From Stropharia rugosoannulata (taxonomy: Eukaryota; Basidiomycota; Agaricomycetes; Agaricales; Strophariaceae): 64,000 nt of DNA. Under the pieces are notes generated by a model, which searched no databases, was not told the origin of the DNA, and worked only from the letters and a program-made list of their open reading frames with translations. The DNA is taken from positions 372,001-436,000 of the forward strand of contig JANCIK010000007.1 in the NCBI GenBank assembly GCA_028532985.1, in the 5' to 3' direction. Shown piece after piece: positions 54,001 through 61,987 of this stretch (the stretch's first letter is position 1; every line of letters starts with the position of its first letter). The translations under genes were made by a program, and so were the position numbers.

Positions 54001-56372
54001 TGAGCGGTCGTCTGTTTCAATTCCAGAAGGCGGTCCCCAGAATCCGCTGGGCCCGTCCTCCCGCTCTGAGTCACTCTCTGTAAGCGCTCCTGGTACGCGC
54101 TGAGCAAGATCCTGCGTTTCTATCTGTAGCCACGCCTCTTCCCTTGCTTTCCTCTTCGCTTTTCTATCTCGAGTAGGTGTAATCACCAATGGTTCCACAA
54201 GCTCAGCGTCTTTCTTGCTCCTAGTCGATCGCCCGCTTGGAGGCAATATACCAAATGATGGTCTAGCCTCCGCTGGTTCTGCTAGCGACGACGGTGCAGG
54301 AAATTTGCCTCGCTTGTTACTCGTCCCCGTTGTTTTTGAAATTTTTGAAATGTTTTGTAATAGGCGCTAAGCCGTGGTCCCCGAAACACTATATGAGATT
54401 TCTGAACCTACCCCTCGCGGTGGGCTCCAGATGAGAGGTCTGCCGCTGGGCTAGACTCGAATCACAAGAAACACAACACACACAACCCCAGCGGAGCGAG
54501 ATCCTATCCCTTAGATCGAGCGACGCTCTTCAGCTAAGCGGATTATAGATGTCTTCGCTTCTCCTGGTCCTCTCCGCTGAGCGGACTGTGATGTTTAAGA
54601 GTCTCGTAAATTCAGTCCGGATGTCCGCTGTACAGTGCCTGCAAGTTCGTTTTTAAGGAGGGGTTTAATTCTAGAAGTCTCAGATTAATGTCTGGGCGAT
54701 CTCCGCTGAGCACAGGGTATCGATAGTAATGTATAGTTCTGATGGTGGCTCCGCGGGGCTTATTCTGCTGAGTGGGTTTGAGGTCCGGTGACCGATGCAG
54801 ATGCTCACACAAGCTGGTATTCCAATTGTGCCTCGCTCCGCTGACTATCCAAAGTCGTTCCGCTGGGACTGTCCAAAGTCCTATTCCGCTGAGGCTATCC
54901 AGAACCTCGTTCACCCGGTGGTGCAGTCTCAATTCACAAAACACTACAGCGCGAGTTTTCGTACACGGTTGCACTGACTCCCCGCTGAGCTCTCCAAATG
55001 ACCCGGTGGCCAGAAGCTATCCAAAACTTCTATGATTCACAATACACTTCACAGTAAAGACCCTAACAAAGCTAAACACAGCCCGCTGACGGTCTGGGAC
55101 GGAGCCCAACACACAGATCTAGTGGGTAGACAATTGCTTGATTTCCGTAGTTACAATTACAAGTTTATATAGACGCGCTGTGTACTAATTTAGGTGGAGA
55201 GTAAATACTAGCAACGCCGACCAAAGGTCCGCTGAGCGCATGTGCCTCCGCTGGGCGTTTTGATGACTACCCGCTGAGCGCGACCTGACCTCGTTGTGTT
55301 GCCAGCCTCCGCCGAGACGCCATTGAACTCCGCTGAGCAGTTCCTTCTGGGTTATTGAGATCTGGTTACTGCTGCCAAAGTTCCCCAGCGGAGTCTGTGC
55401 TGTGTGCATTATTCATTCCCTCGGGCATCACACGCTCCCGCGCGTGCGCCACGGTCACCTGACGAGTGGACTTAGGCAAATCTCGCCTTCGTGATGTGTT
55501 CCGCTGAGCCCCCTTTGGGACACCGTCTACACACAGTCCTGCTCGTCGCCTTTGATATTTCTCGCTCAGCTGTACTCCTGCCTTCCGCTGAGAAGACAGT
55601 AACCGTTATGTGCCCCGCTGGCAGTTATTCCGGGTCCTTCAACTGTGTACTTATGACTGGTACAGTCCGCTGAGCCCCCACACAACCGCCCGCTGAGCAC
55701 ACGCGTGATGATTTGTGATGCATGCGCTGAGTGCCGAGACGGCTGACCAGGCTAGTCACTGCCCCGCTGTACCCTTGCACTTCAGCCCAAAACGCCCGCT
55801 GTGGCTATATTACAGCCTTGGTGTAAACGCAGGCCTGTCAGCGCACTTAGATTCTTATAGAAATACCAGCACGAGCGCGGAGACACTCCTGGTTACCGCT
55901 CTTGTCCCCTTGGTCGAGGCATGACTTATCGCCAGACCGAGCTTCGTCGCTCATTCCGTGACGCCGCTGCAGGTGAGGCCTCTCCTAAGAAAGCTAGGCT
56001 GGGCTCAGAGGGCGTTCCTACGTTCCCCGACTCTCCTTTTATTATGCAAGGTGCGCGCACTGCACCACTCTCCTCCTAATCTTTTCTAACCCTTCTCCCT
56101 TAGGCACTTCTCTCGTTTTGGACAATGACAAGGTCAATGCTTGTCTTGATGCCGCCGCTAACCTCCTTAAGGAACCCCTTAATACGGGTAACCCTTCCGA
56201 GTTGGTGATGCGCCGCCTCATTGGTGATTTACAAGCAGAGATCATTTGTGATCTCCACAAGGTCGATTTCATCCTCAAGCGCCGTGCGCTCCTCGTCGAG
56301 CAGCTTGTCATCTTGCAGCGCAGCCTTGACGTTACTGGCATTACTGCCACCGAGGACAAACCGGCCCAGTAG
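39012..56372 (+). CDS. Antisense ORF4 (A2), five exons, intron 4 split by element B
   Basis: Exons 39012-39149, 39210-39431 and 39492-39770 lie left of B; exons 55861-56050 and 56104-56372 lie right of it. They join with the same phases as A1 to 365 codons, without the TAG that truncates A1. Intron 4 begins at 39771 and ends at 55860; without B it would be about 46 nt, but now holds 16 kb, so normal splicing is unlikely. The conserved parts are as in A1. Function unknown. Confidence 0.8.
39801..41216 (-). repeat. LTR, family B (3' LTR of the element)
   Basis: The LTR is 1416 bp, starting TGAGAGGTCTGC and ending GGCCTGTCA. About twenty CCGCTG hexamers (either strand) occur in it. It shares with family A the ends, an AGCGGAGCGAGATCCTATCC block and an ACACAGATCTAGTGGGTAG block. 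Confidence 0.95.
41217..41254 (-). promoter_or_regulatory. Polypurine tract and palindrome (B, LTR-proximal copy)
   Basis: TCTCCCCCTCAC adjoins the LTR (polypurine on the element strand). The palindrome TTGACTG-TCCC-CAGTCAA is at 41237-41254. Confidence 0.85.
41255..41654 (+). promoter_or_regulatory. Upstream region of ORF1 (B)
   Basis: This 400-bp pyrimidine-rich spacer has TATTTAA at 41573-41579, 76 bp before the start codon. There is no gene. Confidence 0.5.
41655..43696 (+). CDS. Antisense ORF1 (B): Cys-rich protein, five exons
   Basis: Exons 41655-42026, 42087-42375, 42427-42677, 42742-42946 and 43002-43696 give 603 residues. Intron positions match A1 and A2. Kept features: MAF start, RFRRLHPALDVYNEFEDLA, LPSYK at the start of exon 2, KSTYPILNVVPPVFSAKMAL, a Cys cluster in exon 4 (CSLC, CICRGWAKTCCTC, GPCLFCC) with more Cys than in family A, and a LMELAQLARAMAAT helix. 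The tail is basic and Ser/Pro-rich with repeated PAPLSSKGKSV-like units. Cys spacing C-x2-C...C-x2-C suggests zinc binding, which is inference. The frame is intact. Confidence 0.85.
43697..44114 (+). promoter_or_regulatory. ORF1-ORF2 spacer with internal PPT-like tract and palindrome (B)
   Basis: CTAGCATATGTAAAGTAG follows ORF1. CTCTCTCCCCCTCAC, TATAAAA (44059-44065) and the palindrome TCAACTG-TCCT-CAGTTGA (44066-44083) precede the ORF2 ATG by 31 bp. Confidence 0.7.
44115..44586 (+). CDS. Antisense ORF2 (B), two exons
   Basis: Exons 44115-44261 and 44308-44586 give 141 residues; exon 2 is exactly as long as in A1 and A2. LPLRFIDFNRQFL, MTIVFYEARAQRKFSDDHFD and LDRYSHLGMPFH are almost identical to family A, a stronger conservation than for ORF1. 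The frame is intact; no family is recognised. Confidence 0.82.
44656..45200 (+). CDS. Antisense ORF3 (B), three exons
   Basis: Exons 44656-44889, 44952-45137 and 45192-45200 give 142 residues. Exon 1 has the same length as in A; exon 2 starts four codons later, directly at LTESTCHSP; exon 3 again encodes only Asp-Val. TATATAA lies at 44614-44620. The persistence of a nine-base last exon in both families is good support for real splicing. Function unknown. Confidence 0.78.
45201..45652 (+). promoter_or_regulatory. ORF3-ORF4 spacer with TATA box (B)
   Basis: TATATATA at 45609-45616 lies 44 bp before the ORF4 start. Several CCGCTGAG and CCGCTGG motifs occur. There is no gene. Confidence 0.55.
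45653..46970 (+). CDS. Antisense ORF4 (B), five exons
   Basis: Exons 45653-45790, 45854-46075, 46129-46407, 46460-46640 and 46702-46970 give 362 residues. Lengths of exons 1, 2, 3 and 5 are identical to family A. The C-terminal domain (KVNACLDAATNLIKEPLN, LIGDLQAEIICDLHKIDF) is nearly unchanged between families, while exon 4 varies. The frame is intact. It ends 120 bp from the end of pol, tail to tail. Function unknown; the strict conservation suggests a protein-protein or nucleic-acid interface. Confidence 0.85.
47091..51125 (-). CDS. pol: pol (B): reverse transcriptase, RNase H, integrase (intact)
   Basis: The open frame is 1344 codons, overlapping the protease frame by 100 bases in the -1 frame, so it is probably reached by frameshifting. 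Landmarks: RT YIDD near residue 416; RNase H-like AVDTSWRAVGFYIYQQ near 588 and ETDAKYLKG near 655; integrase HHCC finger (HDSLGHRGAY near 925, CHVCQ near 958); D,D,E core at HADTMHM (987), TDNGGPF (1047) and NGKIERP (1080); GPY/F module RWNGPYIVI near 1240; an acidic tail and no chromodomain. It copies the RNA genome into DNA and inserts it. All catalytic residues that can be checked are present, so this copy is the likely active source for the family. Confidence 0.95.
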   Translation of the reverse strand: MRAEDTSAGTRCAGLQRSGGAARRPGFSVLDDLMRQGEVALMFERDDRTGKIEIAGYALPKKGGRFGSAELRDVYMAQAVHEAKMEDKEKASIYKYFQQKEWREKETVKGEPRGQFRSADPEQGQSARKGVTRKRLSGKNATTVTVFAGKKYKPVADKVRPVYQELPEKFRIVREIKGDPLKEMPPLTVHPPEFVPTGRYTAERKEEIDKAHGGDFLWPEERKLVHQVFMQQNEAFAWDDTEKGRFRTDFFPPVDIPTVEHTPWVLKNIPIPPGMYERVCEFIATKIRAGTYEPSSSLYRSRWFTVTKKDGVSFRIVHSLEPLNAVTIAHSGLPLAAESLAEHFAGRACGGILDLYVGYDERLLAESSRDLTTFQTPFGALRLVTLPMGWTNSVPIFHEDVTYILRDEIPDVTEPYIDDVPIRGPKTRYELEDGGYETIPENSGIRRFVWEHMQNVNRIVQRMKYSGGTFSGKKSILCAAEIVVVGHLCTYEGRKPAPDKVHAILNWGPCKNVSDVRAFMGTMGLLRIYISDYAKRAEHIQRLLRGKEPFEWGPAQQASMDALKDGARNAHCVKPLDYTLPGPITLAVDTSWRAVGFYIYQQDPLNAKKRVYARFGSILLTEREQRFSQPKRELYGLLRALQACYYWLIGARKLVVETDAKYLKGMLDNPGMGPNATINRWIDKILMYHFQLKHVAGKTFGADGLSRREGQPGDEEYEHSAEDDDQEVGPLEYAKVYEEDPDPLSLEEFKDQIDDRGGYLQAGFLNELFDGPAEPARTEAHSVDCFQLELERARKETREEQRTVRNFLQTEEVSPAQRAYLEKFVLAHVIPESKIDELEDEEYDERNRTSAGKDMDDKLPMIRYWLQNPSTRPKDMSEREYQNFIRNARNFFLDKDGRMYRRSVDEAHKLVVDPAQRTRMLRAAHDSLGHRGAYATRKLLMERFWWPELERDVYWYVKTCHVCQLRQKMIIQIPRTETHTPSIFQQLHADTMHMSPASNGYNYIVHGRCALSSWVEGRPLKKENARAIAQWMFEDIICRWGCLREIITDNGGPFRAALKYLEKKYGITGITISAYNSQANGKIERPHWDIRQMLWKACGGTEGAHKRWSKFFYHVLWADRVTVRRGFGCSPFFMVTGAHPILPLDIAEATWLVKLPDRVLTTEELVGYRARALAKHRDTVEEMRQRVSKIKRDAIREFERKHSAKIRDYAFKPGDVVLMRNSGIESSLNRKMLARWNGPYIVIARKEGGAYLVAELDGSVLKDKVAAFRLIPYFARRQLKLPADLDDIVDQTRENLNKMMAAPDYEPAIPKDYIFDEPGVVSGSGQVSADEEDDGEDGWAEPDA
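51026..52426 (-). CDS. pro: Retropepsin-like protease region (B)
   Basis: The frame is 466 codons and overlaps gag by about 127 bases in the -1 frame; the part homologous to A begins near residue 42 (SLMKGSAGRV). The protease active site LLDSGSQIV is near residue 320, and AAYEVLLGKPFEIL follows. The Pro/Lys-rich leader (VPYVMVPPLRVPEK) is shared with A. It would process the Gag-Pol polyprotein. Confidence 0.88.
   Translation of the reverse strand: MEGVLKGALSGQDARGGDRGTAAADRDHESGVGCSAEPGFRLSLMKGSAGRVQRSGSDKPKNPEDVNKKLPVRSTPRTTIEEVDSGDEEEFIEEISRQAPSGAEKKKVSFAAPAQKVGENKKPAQVPYVMVPPLRVPEKSRPPVREAPVPVIEKRKPAYKLRTAIEDEAQADEVLKRLESQKIEITQGQLLGISTAGFRRKFVERIIPRKVPLDVNTMRVLQLDYEAEEWEMDEAIAQLKQENEEEEFMRMDELPAATFLTCAEERGGLQPGTIIMEDPYEQYISTLQPGEKPKGLIVARESHHLKAVFPLINGKGRAETLLDSGSQIVSMAQDTAERLGLSWDPDFTIRMQSANKQVESTKGLARNVPFVFSGLTVYLQVHVISAAAYEVLLGKPFEILTESNVKTRGDGTVELTLTDPNTQRKLVVPTYNRGCGPKILQREPDVQDSSAAGELHADQDFQSSMI
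52300..54300 (-). pseudogene. gag: Gag (B), interrupted by one TAA
   Basis: The same frame runs from about 54300 to 52300 with a single TAA at 53224-53226, just after the capsid domain (DYTTRTSFDKYLKA, stop, then GASGIQVEARTED). Upstream are the charged N-terminus (RSTRSKKDAEL), the acidic Ser-rich part and the capsid (ELPRYFEDLEDWFKRAE). Downstream are the coiled region and the zinc knuckle CFYCKQTGHIVAEC. The stop lies in a short stretch that is poorly conserved with A. No ATG corresponds to the A1 start (ACG here), so the initiation point is unclear; a spliced leader is possible. If the stop is real, B would need Gag from elsewhere or read-through. Confidence 0.85.
54412..54429 (-). promoter_or_regulatory. 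Primer binding site (B)
   Basis: TGGAGCCCACCGCGAGGG on the element strand, two bases from the LTR end, is identical to that of family A. Confidence 0.85.
54432..55840 (-). repeat. LTR, family B (5' LTR of the element)
   Basis: The LTR is 1409 bp. Compared with 39801-41216 I find no substitution, only five short losses: GCGCGC to GCGC, CCGGA to CCGA, ACCCC to ACCC, GAGAGA to GAGA and AAAA to AAA. Confidence 0.95.
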
Positions 56373-56451
56373 ATAGCCTGGCTCAATGTGCGCTGAGCGC
56401 CTTAAAGGGGCGTCTGTAGCTAGCTCTCTTTGTATTCCCATCTTCTTTACC

Positions 56452-56466
56452 CAATATATTATATTG
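56452..56466. terminator. Palindromic AT element between ORF4 and pol (A2)
   Basis: CAATATATTATATTG, as in A1, lies between convergent gene ends. A variant with one change is at 47051-47065 in B. Confidence 0.5.
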
Positions 56467-56497
56467 TGGTCGCTTTCTTCCTACGATGCTCGCATCC

Positions 56498-59400
56498 CTA
56501 AGTGTCTTCTTCGCCCCAGTCATCATCGTCTTCTTCATCTTCTTCCACTGTAAGCGCACCGCTACCCGAGGGTACACCAGGCTCATCAAAGATATAATCT
56601 TTGGGAATAGCTGGTTCATAGTCCGGTGCCTCTAGCATTTTAGCGAGGTTCTCCCTGGTCTGATCAATTATATCATCCAAGCTGTCCGGTAAGCGCAGCT
56701 GCCTTCGTGCAAAGTAGGGAATGAGGCGGAACACCGCCACCTTATCCTTCAACACAGAGCCGTCCATCTCTGCCACTAAGTATGCTCCACCGTCTTTTCG
56801 TGCGATAACGATGTACGGCCCGTTCCATCGTGCGAGCATTTTACGGTTCAGACTGGATTCTATGCCCGAGTTCCTCATTAGCACTACATCTCCTGGCTTA
56901 AACACATAGTCACGGATTTTAGCCGAGTGCTTCTTTTCAAATGCCCTGATCGCATCTCTTTTCGTCTTTGATACTCGTGCGTGCATCTCTTCTACTGTGT
57001 CGCAATGTTTGGCTAGTGCACGCGCGCGATACCCCACTAACTCCTCCGTAGTCAGTACGCGATCTGGCAGCTTCACCAGCCACGTTGCTTCTGCTATGTC
57101 GAATGGTAGTATGGGATGCGCGCCCGTCACCATGAAGAATGGGGAACACCCGAATCCTCGTCGCACAGTGATACGATCCACCCACAACACATGGTAAAAG
57201 AATCTACTCCAACGCTTATGCGCGCCTTCTGTCCCTCCACACGCTTTCCACCACATCTGTCTTATGTCCCAATGAGGACGCTCTATTTTTCCATTTGCTT
57301 GCGAGTTGTACGCGGAGATAGTAATCCCTGTAATCCCATACTTCTTTTCTAAATACTTGAGCGCTGCGCGGAACGGTCCACCATTGTCTGTGATGATTTC
57401 TTGCAGACAGCCCCAACGGCAGATGATGTCCTCGAATATCCACTGCGCTATCGCACGGGCATTCTCTTTCTTTAATGGCCGCCCTTCCGCCCATGAGCTC
57501 AGCGCACATCTTCCGTGCACTATGTAATTATACCCATTGGAGGCCGGGGACATGTGCATAGTGTCCGCGTGTAGTTGCTGAAAGATAGACGGTGTGTGTG
57601 TCTCGGTGCGCGGGATCTGGATGATCGTCTTCTGCCTTAACTGACAGACATGACATGTTTTCACATACCAGTAGACATCCCTTTCCAACTCAGGCCACCA
57701 GAAGCGCTCAGCTAGCAATTTGCGCGTAGTGTACGCTCCTCTGTGCCCCAAGCTGTCATGCGCTGAGCGCAGCATGCATGTCCGCTGCGCCTGATCTATC
57801 ACCAACTTATGCGCGTCATCTATGGATCTCCGGTACATTCGCCCATCCTTGTCTAAGAAGAAGTTACGAGCATTCCTCGTAAAGTTCTGATATTCTCGCT
57901 CCGTCATGCCTTTAGGCCTAGTGGTTGGATTCTGCAACCAGTAGCGTATCATCGGCAATTTCTCATCCATGTCTTTTCCTGCAGACGTCCTGTTGCGCTC
58001 ATCGTACTCTTCATCCTCCAGATCCTCTATTCTGGAGTCGGGTATCGCATGCGCCAGTATGAATTTCTCTAAGTACTCGCGCTGCGCGAGCGGCACACTC
58101 TCTTTCTGTATGAAGTCCCGCATGGCCTGCTTTTCCGCTTCCGTCTCTTTCCGTGCGCGCTCGAGCTCCTGCTGGAAACAGCCTATAGAGCGCGCTTCTG
58201 GTAACTTGCGCGCAGTGGGACCTTCAAACAACTCGTTGAGGAGTCCTGTATATAGATACCCACCGCGATCGTCAATCTGTTCCTTGAATTCCTCAAAGTC
58301 CAGGGGATCCGGGTCATCTTCATAGACTTTCTCATATTCGAGCGGTCCCACCTCCTGATCATCATCTTCTTCGGAGTGTGCGTACGCCTCATCTCCAGGT
58401 TGCCCTTCCCTACGCGATAAACCATCTGCACCAAAGGTTTTGCCCGCAACATGTTTCAACTGGAAGTGATACATAAGTATTTTATCTATCCAGCGATTAA
58501 TAGTCGCATTAGGGCCCATGCCCGGATTATCCAACATGCCCTTCAAGTATTTGGCATCCATTTCCACCACCAGCTTGCGCGCACCGATGAGCCAATAATA
58601 ACAGGCTTGTAGCGCATGTAAGAGTCCATACAACTCCCGTTTGGGCTGTGAGAAACACTGCTCGCATTCCGCTAACAGTATTGATCCGAAGCGCGCATAT
58701 ACCCTCTTCTTCAAATCTTGTGGGTCCTGCTGGTAGATATAGAATCCTACTGCTCGCCATGATGTATCTACAGCCAAAGTAATCGGCCCTGGCAATGTGT
58801 AGTCCAGTGGTTTCACGCAATGTGCGTTGCGCGCACCGTCTTTCAGCGAGTCCATGCTAGCTTGCTGAGTGGGCCCCCACTCAAAGGGCTCTTTCCCACG
58901 CAATAGCCGCTGTATGTGCTCTGCGCGCTTCGCGTAATCCGAGATGTAAATCCGTAGCAGACCCATTGTACCCATGAATGCGTGCACATCACTGATATTC
59001 TTGCATGGACCCCAATTGAGGATCGCATGCACTTTATCAGGTGCTGGCTTTCGCCCTTCGTATGTGCACAAGTGCCCCACCACTACTATCTCAGCCGTGC
59101 ACAGTATGGACTTCTTTCCACTAAATGTTCCTCCCGAGTACTTCATGCGCTGCACGATTCTGTTGACATTCAACATGTGCTCCCATACGAATCTCCTTAT
59201 TCCCTTATTCTCTGGTATCGTCTCGTATCCTCCTCCTTCTAACTCATAGCACGTTTTAGGTCCCCTAATAGGTACATCATCTATATAGGGCTCTGTAACT
59301 TCAGGTATTTCATCGCGTAATATATAGGCCGCCTATGTTTTTTATAAGAAGTTTGAATAGTACTTGTTAAATGGCATTATATATAAACATCTTTGAATGA

Positions 59401-60720
59401 TACAAGGTACATCTGGTGGATCCTAGGATGCCTTGAGCTGCCCTGGATTGCCTTGGGAAAGTTGTACCTGGTTGTTTGCAGAGGGACCTTGCCCTGAGTG
59501 CACCTAAGGGCCCTGGCTGCTTTGCATGCCCTGGCTGCCTTAGGATCTCTAAGGCTGTGCCAGGGAGATACAAAGCCCCTGGGGACAAAAGTCATTTTCC
59601 TGATGGCGACATCCTCGTGAAAGATGGGCACAGAGTTCGTCCATCCCATAGGTAGGGTTACTAAACGCAGCGCACCGAACGGTGTCTGGAATGTAGTCAG
59701 GTCTCTAGAGGACTCAGCTAACAGCCGCTCATCGTACCCGACATACAAGTCCAGGATGCCGCCACATGCGCGCCCCGCAAAGTGTTCCGCTAGACTCTCC
59801 GCTGCCGGAGGTAGCCCTGAATGTGCAATGGTTACCGCATTTAATGGCTCCAAACTGTGGACGATCCGGAACGAGACCCCGTCTTTCTTAGTTACTGTAA
59901 ACCAGCGCGACTGGTACGATGAGCTCGAGGGCTCATACGTGCCTGTGCGAATCTTGGTGGCAATGAATTCACATACGCGCTCATACATCCCAGGTGGTAT
60001 TGGAATGTTCTTCAATACCCATGGCGTGTGCTCTACAGTGGGAATATCTACTGGAGGGAAGAAGTCCGTACGGAATCTACCCTTCTCTGTGTCATCCCAT
60101 GCGAACGCCTCATTCTGTTGCATGAAGACTTGATGCACCAGCTTGCGCTCCTCGGACCACAGGAAATCCCCTTCATGCGCTTTGTCAATCCCTTCCATGC
60201 ACTCAGCGGTGTACCGACCTGTAGGTACGAAGTCTGGCAGATGTGGTGACAATTGCAGTATGTCCTTTAGTGGGTCTCCTTTTATCTCCCTCACTATTCT
60301 AAACTTCTCTGGTAAATCTTGATAAACGGGCCTGACTTTCTCAGCCACTGGCTTATACTTCTTTCCTGCGAGCACTGTAACAGTGGTGGCGTTCTTGCCA
60401 GTCAAGCACTTACGCGTTACTCCTTGTCTCTTACTAGGGACCCGTTCCTCGTGCAATGCGCGGAACTGTCCTCTAGGTTCTTCTTTGACTACTTCCTCCT
60501 TGCACCATTTGCGCTGCTGAAAATATTTGTATATTCTTTCTTTTTCATTATCCTCCATCTTAGCTTCATGTACTGCTTGAGCCATGTATACATCCCTGAG
60601 CTCAGTGCTCCCAAACCGCTTCTTATTCTTTGGTAGCGCGTACCCCGCTATCTCTATTTTCCCGTGCGATCATCTCTGTCAAACATCAACGCGACCTCTC
60701 CTTGACGCATCAAATCATCG
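56498..60720 (-). pseudogene. pol: pol (A2), split by a 279-bp insertion
   Basis: The right part (to 59606) covers the region before RT through the first RT motifs up to PIFHEDVA. The left part (59326-56498) resumes just upstream of YIDD and covers the rest of RT, RNase H, integrase and GPY/F. The inserted sequence 59327-59605 brings its own stop. The 1-base deletion near 60659 is shared with A1; the extra base of A1 near 29463 is absent. Many changes relative to A1 turn Arg into Cys or His (RDTVEEMRARV against CDTVEEMHARV), as expected of CG to TG or CA decay. Confidence 0.9.
59327..59605. mobile_element. 279-bp insert in A2 pol related to the 8-kb TIR element
   Basis: A1 and B are continuous here. 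The insert ends with TTTTCCTGATG (59595-59605), the inverted terminus of the 8-kb element. Near its left end 59337-59376 matches 14249-14287, inside that element, at about 37 of 39 positions (TTGAATAGTACTTGTTAAAT shared). The left terminus CATCAGG is missing and no TA duplication is seen, so it is a truncated or rearranged derivative. The remainder is a CCAGGG/GCCAGGG-rich stretch that I do not recognise. Confidence 0.6.
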
Positions 60721-61987
60721 AGGATTGAAAATCCTGATCTGCGTTAGGGTTTTCCGTTGTGCCAGGGTCCTGCAACTTAGGTTCGTGCTGCACAATCTTG
60801 GGACCACACCCTCGGTTATAGGTGGGTACTACCAATTTGCGCTGTGTGTTGGGGTCAGTGAGCGTAAGCTCAACTGTTCCATCGCCATGTGTCTTCACAT
60901 TGCTCTCCGTGAGGATCTCGAACGGCCTGCCCAAGAGCACCTCGTAAGCTGCTGCGCTGATGACATGTACTTGTAAATACACTGTCAGCCCGTTAAACAC
61001 AAACAGTATGTTGCGCGCTAAACCCTTGGTGGATTCCACCTGCTTATTCGCGCTCTGCATTCGTATAGTGAAGTCCGGGTCCCAATTAAGTCCTAAGCGC
61101 TCAGCGGTGTCCTGTGGCATTGACACAATCTGCGATCCACTGTCGAGCAACGTCTCTGCGTGTCCCTTGCCGTTGATGAGCGGAAATACCGCCTTTAGAT
61201 GGTGCGATTCGCACACCACAATAAGTCCCTTAGGCTTTTCCCCCGGTTGCAGAGTCGAAACGTACTGCTTGTACAGGTCTTCCATGATGATGGTCCCCGG
61301 TTGCAGTCCGCTGTGCTCATCTGAGCAAGTAAGGAAAGTGGCCACTGGTAGCTCATCCATTTGCATAAACTCCTCTTCCTCTTCTTCCTCTGCTAGCTGC
61401 GCAATAGCTTCATCTACTTCGCGCTCTTCCTCATCATAATCTAATTGTAGTACGCGCATCGTATTCAGATCCAATGGTACCTTTCTCGGTACTATGCGCT
61501 CAACGAACTTCCTTCTGAAACCTGTAGTCGATATGCCTAACAACTGGCCCTGCGTGATCTCAATCTTCTGATTTTCTAAGTGTTTGAGGACTGCGTCGGC
61601 TTGCGCTTCATCTTCGATAGGTGCACGCAGCTTATAGGCCGGCTTCCTCTTCTCTACTACAGGTATGGGCTCTTCCCTAACCTTAGGTTTTACTTTCTCT
61701 GGTACGCGCAGCGGGGGTACCATTACATATGGCACTGCTGCAGGTCGTGCACTAGGCCCAGCTTTTGCAGGAACTTCGAACACTACTTTCTTCTTTACTG
61801 GTGCGCTGCACGCACCTTGCTCCTCCACTACTTCTCGCAATTCATCCTCCTCATCGTCACTCGCGTCCTCAACCGATGCTCTGGGTATATTCTTGATTGG
61901 TAACTTCTTGTTTTCACCCTCTGGGTTCTTGGGTTTATCAGAGCCGCTACACATAACTCTGCCTGCATTTCCCTTCATCAGACTCAA
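60710..61987 (-). CDS. pro: Retropepsin-like protease region (A2)
   Basis: The 425-codon open frame is nearly identical to A1, with the active site LLDSGSQIV kept. The next residues change from MAQDTAERLGLS to MPQDTAERLGLN. The frame is intact although gag and pol of this copy are broken. Confidence 0.85.
   Translation of the reverse strand: MSLMKGNAGRVMCSGSDKPKNPEGENKKLPIKNIPRASVEDASDDEEDELREVVEEQGACSAPVKKKVVFEVPAKAGPSARPAAVPYVMVPPLRVPEKVKPKVREEPIPVVEKRKPAYKLRAPIEDEAQADAVLKHLENQKIEITQGQLLGISTTGFRRKFVERIVPRKVPLDLNTMRVLQLDYDEEEREVDEAIAQLAEEEEEEEFMQMDELPVATFLTCSDEHSGLQPGTIIMEDLYKQYVSTLQPGEKPKGLIVVCESHHLKAVFPLINGKGHAETLLDSGSQIVSMPQDTAERLGLNWDPDFTIRMQSANKQVESTKGLARNILFVFNGLTVYLQVHVISAAAYEVLLGRPFEILTESNVKTHGDGTVELTLTDPNTQRKLVVPTYNRGCGPKIVQHEPKLQDPGTTENPNADQDFQSSMI

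Larger units (their letters stand above)
39801..55840 (-). mobile_element. Giant Ty3/Gypsy LTR retrotransposon, family B (nearly intact)
   Basis: The element is 16,040 bp, bounded by TG...CA and a GCGC duplication (39797-39800, 55841-55844). LTRs are 1416 and 1409 bp and, by reading, differ only by five 1-2 base indels in short runs. It has the same order as A: PBS, gag, protease and pol on the minus strand, four spliced genes on the plus strand. Protein-level similarity to A is high in pol and moderate in the plus-strand genes, while LTR and spacer sequence differ and are filled with CCGCTGAG-type motifs. Pol is a single open frame; gag has one internal TAA. Confidence 0.95.

Noticed and set aside
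54612..54974. 120-codon frame in both B LTRs (also 39981-40343)
   Set aside because: It is identical only because the two LTRs are identical, it has no counterpart in family A LTRs, and it overlaps regulatory sequence.
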